This document shows, piece by piece, positions 60,501-64,000 of a stretch of 64,000 nucleotides of DNA. The number at the start of each line of letters is the position of its first letter. Position 1 is the first letter of the stretch. The stretch lies in NCBI GenBank assembly GCA_010279815.1, contig QEOQ01000534.1, positions 167,991-231,990 on the forward strand. Reading direction: 5' to 3'. A program made the translations under genes and the position numbers. This stretch comes from Brachionus plicatilis (lineage: Eukaryota > Rotifera > Eurotatoria > Ploima > Brachionidae). The notes below the pieces were generated by a model. The model was not told the DNA's origin. It did not search any database and saw only the letters and a program-made list of their open reading frames with translations.

Positions 60501-61797
60501 ACTTAAAAATTTTTATTTTATTATTATTTTTATAATATTACATTTAGTTTTTTTCTAAATAGATGGAAAAATATTAAAATAGGTGAACAATTTTTAGATT
60601 AGGTTCACCTAACCGACTAGACCCGAAAAACTTTGTTATTTTCTTTATAAATTTTGACTTTAGTGTGTATAGACGTTCGTTTGATGCATTTTAACAAAAA
60701 CTCAATTTATAAAAAATGGAAAACAGAGCGCAGATAGTTTTTTAAACTACAAATATTATCTTAAAAATCATCAATCACAAAGTCAAAATTTATAAAAAAA
60801 CAAACAAAGTTTTTCATGCTTTCAATATTAACTCAAAATTAATTTTTTATTTGAAACTGAAAAATTAAACCGAATTCATATTGGAATAAAAATTTAATGA
60901 GAAGTTCAGCTTGTTTGCACATTTTGATGAAAAATATTTTGATATTCTTGATTTATTATAATGTTGAATATTGAATGTTTAATGATAAAATTTAAAAAAA
61001 TTTTTTTTAGTATTGGTACCTACAACTTCGAAATCAATAAAAGTCTACCATGAATGCTTTCAAACACACAAAAATTTAATTAACAATTTTGTTTTTTTGA
61101 GTAACCTTCGATACATTGGTAATGACATTTTTGAAGCCACCATTATTGGAGGTGTTGACAGAAACAATAATGAGCTAAATTGTACCAATTTAGCCAAGCT
61201 TACTACCTCAATCAAGTAAATAGAGTTTAAATTTTTTTTATTTTTAACAGTTAAAACTTACAGAAATAAGTGACTACTATGGAAATAAAAAATTCTTGCC
61301 GGAAAAGTCCACAATTTTTTCGATCGGGCAAATAGTGATTGCTCGAAGTAACTTCTGTGGACTGTGGCTCAGAGCTAAAGTTATTAAAGCAAATAATATT
61401 GACAAGCTTGAACTAGCCACATATGAAGTATTACAATTTTTTTTATAAACTGATCAATTTTTAAATTTTAAATTTGAAGGTTGAATTTCTGGATTTCAAA
61501 GGTAGAGAAGAGCTGTGCCTAAAAGATTTGTACATGATTAAAGAAGAATATTTAAATAATGTACCTGGCTTTTGCTTTTTTAAGCTATCAAATATTTCTA
61601 TCAAAACCACTTTGTTCAAAATTCAGGACATACTTCATAAAGCTAAGCAGAAATATAAATTATTTTGGGCAAAAATTAAGAACATAGGCGATGATAAGGT
61701 TTTACATATTCAATTGTTCTGTTGTTCTGATTCCACTTCCACAGATTTGAATGATTTTTTCGTAAATCAGAACTTTGCCATTAAACAATTTTTGTAA
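45582..61797 (+). CDS. Tudor-domain protein with three Tudor domains and a CCCH zinc finger
   Basis: About 1085 residues, 11 exons: 45582-45665, 45717-45843, 45895-46462, 46527-46660, 55508-55635, 55693-55845, 55900-57166, 57220-57315, 61011-61215, 61251-61427, 61480-61797. Tudor 1 (about 225-350) has FECFVSHVVSPFLFFIQ, WYRAKI and VLYIDYGNSE with a complete aromatic cage. Tudor 2 (about 498-620) has WYRAKI and YIDYGTCD, lacking the usual Asn. Tudor 3 (about 880-1040) has LWLRAKV and EFLDFKGREE, a degenerate cage. The finger C-x8-C-x4-C-x3-H (ICEQFNQNGYCNRKKCHQYH) lies between Tudor 2 and 3. Tudor proteins of this kind bind methylated arginines of Piwi proteins in germ granules and serve piRNA biogenesis or transposon silencing; that role is inferred. 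All junctions keep frame except 61215/61251, which is one base off with canonical splice sites. The start is the first ATG of a short exon; a further 5' exon is possible. Confidence 0.87.
46718..46762. repeat. Short hairpin, arms about 21 bp
   Basis: GTCCCTGAAGTTTAAATAAA and its near-perfect complement ending in CAGGGAC, with almost no loop. It is likely a very short MITE or the tip of a longer palindrome. Confidence 0.75.
48965..49833 (-). mobile_element. Tigger/pogo-like element nested in the hAT-like element
   Basis: Ends CAGTGAAAATTCGGTTTAAG and, inverted, CAGTAAATATTCGGTTTAAG are flanked by TA (48963-48964 and 49834-49835). Extra CTCTTAAATCGATTTTCTC-type subterminal repeats lie inside both ends. 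CAG...GTTTAA ends and TA targets are typical of Tigger elements. Only the transposase C-terminus remains, on the minus strand, so this is an internally deleted copy. Confidence 0.85.
49158..49541 (-). CDS. C-terminal exon of a Tigger-like transposase with a PIP box
   Basis: On the minus strand an acceptor (tttag) precedes an open frame of about 127 residues. It is rich in Ser, Glu and Asp (ESTQSDSENEESDEDEF) and near the end reads QSSIKNFF, a good Q-x-x-I-x-x-F-F PCNA-binding motif. Pogo and Tigger transposases are known to carry such a motif at their C-terminus. No DDE core precedes it in the element. The strand and position relative to the element ends agree with the other pogo element at 30540-31931. 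Confidence 0.6.
   Translation of the reverse strand, partial: LLNQKKFEKIKYIEIVKSTIESTQSDSENEESDEDEFTVTEPEPVISNSSAITMCDELKKFCIKNNIPIDPEMFCNIKSTATINKENVFMNAKQSSIKNFFKPNQVQSTSAVSNSSITIVPRRLDFN
49906..51193. other. Intron sequence with scattered repeat fragments
   Basis: No coding frame. Positions 50925-50985 resemble a decayed hammerhead (GCCGAAACCGGTACCTC 3' half) but lack a proper CTGANGA. GC is locally higher at 50880-51080, suggesting an old transposon fragment. Confidence 0.4.
51194..51562 (+). pseudogene. MULE transposase C-terminal fragment
   Basis: The frame opens after a TAG and reads EPRFSTSLWSLFDRIKLNLP then RTNNHVESWHRHIQLDTIKH, continuing for about 122 residues to a stop. The P-x-F...LW...R...LPRTNN-x-VE-x-WH signature is typical of the C-terminal part of MULE-type transposases and FLYWCH-linked proteins in animals. 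The DDE core and N-terminal finger are missing and no start codon is evident, so this is a fragment inside intron 4 of the Tudor gene. Confidence 0.65.
51563..52832. other. Intron sequence, one dispersed repeat
   Basis: No gene seen. Positions about 52170-52285 match the repeat at 19070-19280 and 37450-37690 (shared words include GTCAAAAAC and ATGATCAAGA). Confidence 0.5.
52833..53663. mobile_element. Inverted-repeat element with GATACTAGGG ends
   Basis: GATACTAGGGTTTTTGGTAAT at the left is mirrored exactly at the right for over 20 bases, followed on both sides by ACGTAAATTTTTCGAAAAATTA-type sequence. The element is 831 bases long and its ACGTAA-rich subterminal part links it to the dispersed repeats elsewhere in the window, so this may be the full-length form of that family. 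No clear target duplication and no protein. Confidence 0.75.
53897..54383. mobile_element. Inverted-repeat element with CCCACAGT motifs
   Basis: Paired words TACCCACAGT, AAAACACTGTTACC on the left and GGGTAACAGTG, ACTGTGGGTAAAAG on the right, with an AT-rich centre. It is a non-coding MITE candidate; the ends are not precisely defined. Confidence 0.6.
57373..57432 (+). repeat. GAAT/TGAA microsatellite
   Basis: Irregular run of AATGAATG-type tetranucleotides at the start of intron 8. Confidence 0.8.
58772..58816. repeat. GC-rich imperfect palindrome
   Basis: GAGCGAATCGATCGAG and CGATCGATCCGCTC pair around GCAGCCA. GC content here is far above the surroundings. No target duplication was seen. 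It might be a recombination relic or a protein-binding palindrome. Confidence 0.6.
59260..59385 (-). CDS. Small open frame (41 residues), unrecognised
   Basis: Minus strand, ATG to TAG, reading MSRRKAAFQAFELLRIADDT onward. Composition is protein-like and the three-base periodicity stands out from the intron. I do not recognise the family. It lies downstream, on the same strand, of two other coding-like blocks (60032-60118 and about 60253-60480), so all may be exons of one transposon gene antisense to the Tudor gene. Confidence 0.35.
   Translation of the reverse strand: MSRRKAAFQAFELLRIADDTQSEVYDEKLKACLIQLLLESA
60032..60118 (-). CDS. Possible first exon of a minus-strand gene
   Basis: ATG at 60118 opens MSPNAVNQFSIEEKEEEKVH and ends with a GT donor (gtatag) at 60031 in phase 0. 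A candidate next exon follows the acceptor at about 59775. The acidic N-terminus is not diagnostic. Confidence 0.3.
60253..60480 (-). pseudogene. Possible two-exon fragment, unrecognised
   Basis: Minus strand: EIDESIFPKVKHLK, then a GT-AG intron of about 50 bases (phase 1), then GKDLSREFHLGILERVSSRS and about 25 more residues. The frame is kept across the intron, which favours real coding history. Family unknown. Just beyond (60595-60625) lies a GGGTCTAGT...GTGAACC terminus, so it may belong to a transposon. Confidence 0.35.
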
Positions 61798-63570
61798 CTT
61801 GGATTTTCATAATGATTAAAATTTATATTAATATACTTTTTGGAACAATTATTTTTTGAATTAAATTTAAAATTATCGATTTTAGAATATTTCTTTTTTT
61901 TTTTTTTTGATTTAAATGTTTATATATCGTTTTGCCATTAATAAAATACTCTACTTATTAAATTTTAAAAAAGAATTTTACCTTTTACTACAATAAAGAT
62001 AATTCGAAAAAAAACTCCATATAAAATCTAAATTTAAACAAAGCATAAAATATCAAAATTTTTTTTTATTTATAAGAAAATCAATGAATTGTCTTTTTTA
62101 AAAGTTTGTGTATTACACCAGAAATCAATTTAAATTTTAAATTTTCATTTTTTAAATTTAATATAAAAAAACTTTATTTTTGCTCAACTGTATCAAATTT
62201 TTTCCAATATCTGCTAAATTTTTTTTTTTGTATTTTGCTTAAGTTATAACATGTTACGATGCTTTTCTCAAAGAAAATAATTCAAATTACAACTAGATTG
62301 GAACAAGTAATAACTAAATATACATTTATTTTACATCAAATATTATGATTATTGAAATTAACAAAAAAAATGTATGAAAAATTTACTTTAAAATTTAAGA
62401 GAAAAATAATTCTAAAATTTGGGTCTAGTGGAAAATGTGAACAATTGTTCACAAAAAAATGTGACCATGAGTATCAACTCCAAAATGTGAACATTTTGTT
62501 CACATAATCTCTGGTCACATATTTGGTGACCAAAATAGATAAATAAAAAAATAAAAAAATTTTTCGAGTCCAGTTTCTATTTTTTGTGAACATTAATTTT
62601 AGAATAAAAATTTGATTTTAAATGCAAATAAAAAAAAAAAGATTGTACAATTTTGGGGAAAAAAATGGGCATAAAAACCAGCAGGTGTTTAAAGATCTTA
62701 AAGATATTTTAAAATCAAAGCATTTTAAGAACTTTGATTATCTTTATCAAATTCTTTGATTTAGAATTTTAAAAGTCAATTTTTTTTCTTTAAGTAAACA
62801 AAATATATATTTACTTAAAGATTAAAAATGCATAAGCTGATACAAATGTTTATCACCCAAATTAAATTTCTTCTAAAAAACTGTGCAAATCTGTAAGGCA
62901 AATAAGAAAATCATAAAATTAAATTCCAGATGTATTGAAGAGACTTAATTTAAGTGATACAAAATTAATGTCAGTTGATACATTTTGCAGAAAAATTCTT
63001 AGACTCATAGTAAAAAAATTATTTTAAAATTGTTTCATCAAAATTTTTATTTTCGTATTTAGCTCTGAAATTCCCAATGCCTAATAAAAAAAACATATTT
63101 TGACATGTTTATTTAACACGACAAATACAAAACCGGAACCTGACCGGAGACAATCATATAGCTGGTTACCAATTACTCGAGTCATTGACTTGCTGCAGAT
63201 TATTTAATAATAATAATAATAAAAACAATAGTAAAGACAATAAAAAAGATGCTCTGTAACATTGGTTGTCAAACTGGTGAATGAATATAAATCCAGTTTT
63301 GAATTAAGATCGGCACAGATAAAAAAAATAAATTATAAATAACTAAATAATAAATAACTAAATAATAAATAAATAATAAATTACCGTTAACTCGTGACCA
63401 TTACTCTTGGAACAATGTCAAAATTTGGGTTTATTCCATACGGAACTAATACCATCGAAACAATGTTATAAGTTTTTTTTATTTTTTTTAGAATAAACCT
63501 TGACGTCTGTCTTTAAACTTAGAGTAAGCGCAAAAGTTTTTTATTCTTAGAATAATTTCGAATTTATGAT
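61798..63570. other. 3' flank of the Tudor gene, no gene seen
   Basis: AATAAAATACTC-type poly(A) signal candidates occur at 61940 and following. Positions 62422-62580 carry a GGGTCTAGT terminus followed by GTGAACA / TGTTCAC inverted words, a partial copy of the family at 48230-49897. No coding frame. Confidence 0.5.
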
Positions 63571-64000
63571 TAAAAAAAAAAATAAGATTAAATTTAAAAT
63601 TAAAAAATTCGATTTAATAGCCAAAAAAAATGTATAAAAACATTTATTTTTTATTTTGCCTAATAATTTTACCATTTTCGTCAAGAGGTAGCCTTTTTCT
63701 ACCACATTTCTTTGGTGTTAATTGATTTTAAAATTACAAAATTCGATCTTGTAATTTATTGAAATTTAGGATTTGGCTTGATTGGTCTGAAGGTTCAATT
63801 CCCTAAGAGAGTTTCGATTAGTTGGCTGTTGTTCCGCAATATTACTCAAAAATAGATATAGATCAAAAAACATTTCACCAGTGTCAACTCAAACCGTAAA
63901 TACAAATTGACAACAGCCAACTGATAAATGTTTTTATACATTTTTTTGGCTATTAAATCGAATTTTTTAATTTTAAATTTAATCTTTTTTTTTTTTTTAA
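63571..64000. repeat. Inverted repeat reaching the window edge
   Basis: Arms 63571-63648 and 63923-64000 are reverse complements (landmarks AAATTCGATTTAATAGCC and GGCTATTAAATCGAATTT) around a 274-base centre. It is probably a MITE whose right end may lie beyond the window. Confidence 0.85.

Larger units (their letters stand above)
57316..61010. other. Large intron 8 of the Tudor gene (3.7 kb)
   Basis: It lies between the CCCH exon and Tudor 3, both boundaries phase 1 (GAG A / TA TTG). It contains a GAAT microsatellite, a GC-rich palindrome and several coding-like blocks on the minus strand (59260-60480). If the donor at 57316 is ignored the frame runs 16 more codons to a stop, a possible short form ending after the zinc finger. 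Confidence 0.75.

Noticed and set aside
63770..63816. tRNA-like A-box and B-box words (TTGGCTTGATTGG, GGTTCAATTCC)
   Set aside because: The boxes are far too close for a tRNA and no acceptor or anticodon stem can be drawn; a SINE head is possible but unsupported.

Overview
Eukaryotic, very AT-rich genomic DNA. It has short GT-AG introns, many small inverted-repeat transposons and no bacterial or organellar features. The combination of compact multi-exon genes, expanded disulfide-rich (EB-module-like) membrane proteins, MULE, pogo and LINE debris and a hammerhead ribozyme fits a small invertebrate. A monogonont rotifer of the Brachionus type is my best guess, but it is an inference and not proven by the window.

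The first two thirds hold three tandem, same-strand copies of one gene: A 1677-7852, B 16403-25089 and C 34932-42891. Each copy has a tiny first exon with a copy-specific start, a second exon carrying a signal-anchor membrane helix, then 18 to 21 Cys-rich modules of about 40-55 residues spread over 20 to 23 exons. Exon lengths and phases match base for base between copies, which supports the models strongly. Copy C has three extra tandem module exons. Copy B has a TGA where the others have a Cys codon. Copies A and B also carry a possible short alternative last exon. Similarity between copies is mosaic, as expected from unequal crossing over or gene conversion.

The spacers are dominated by transposons. 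Between A and B lie a nest of CAGTCAAA-ended inverted repeats with a 54-bp tandem repeat, a foldback element and a hAT MITE with a perfect 8-bp target duplication. Inside B's large intron lie a Helitron/Helentron-like insertion, seen against the empty site in A, and a LINE remnant. Between B and C lie a MULE-type MITE with a 9-bp duplication, a Tc/mariner MITE, a 1.2-kb foldback with a possible captured gene piece, a hAT MITE, a truncated pogo/Tigger transposon and a zinc-finger (MULE/FLYWCH-like) fragment.

The last third is one large gene on the + strand, 45582-61797. It encodes a protein with three Tudor domains and a CCCH zinc finger, of the type acting in germline piRNA pathways. Most of its span is two giant introns (8.8 and 3.7 kb). 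The larger splits the first Tudor domain and holds nested elements: a Tigger-like element inside a hAT-like one, itself inside older repeats. A hammerhead ribozyme sequence with all core residues lies at 44338-44381, between copy C and the Tudor gene.
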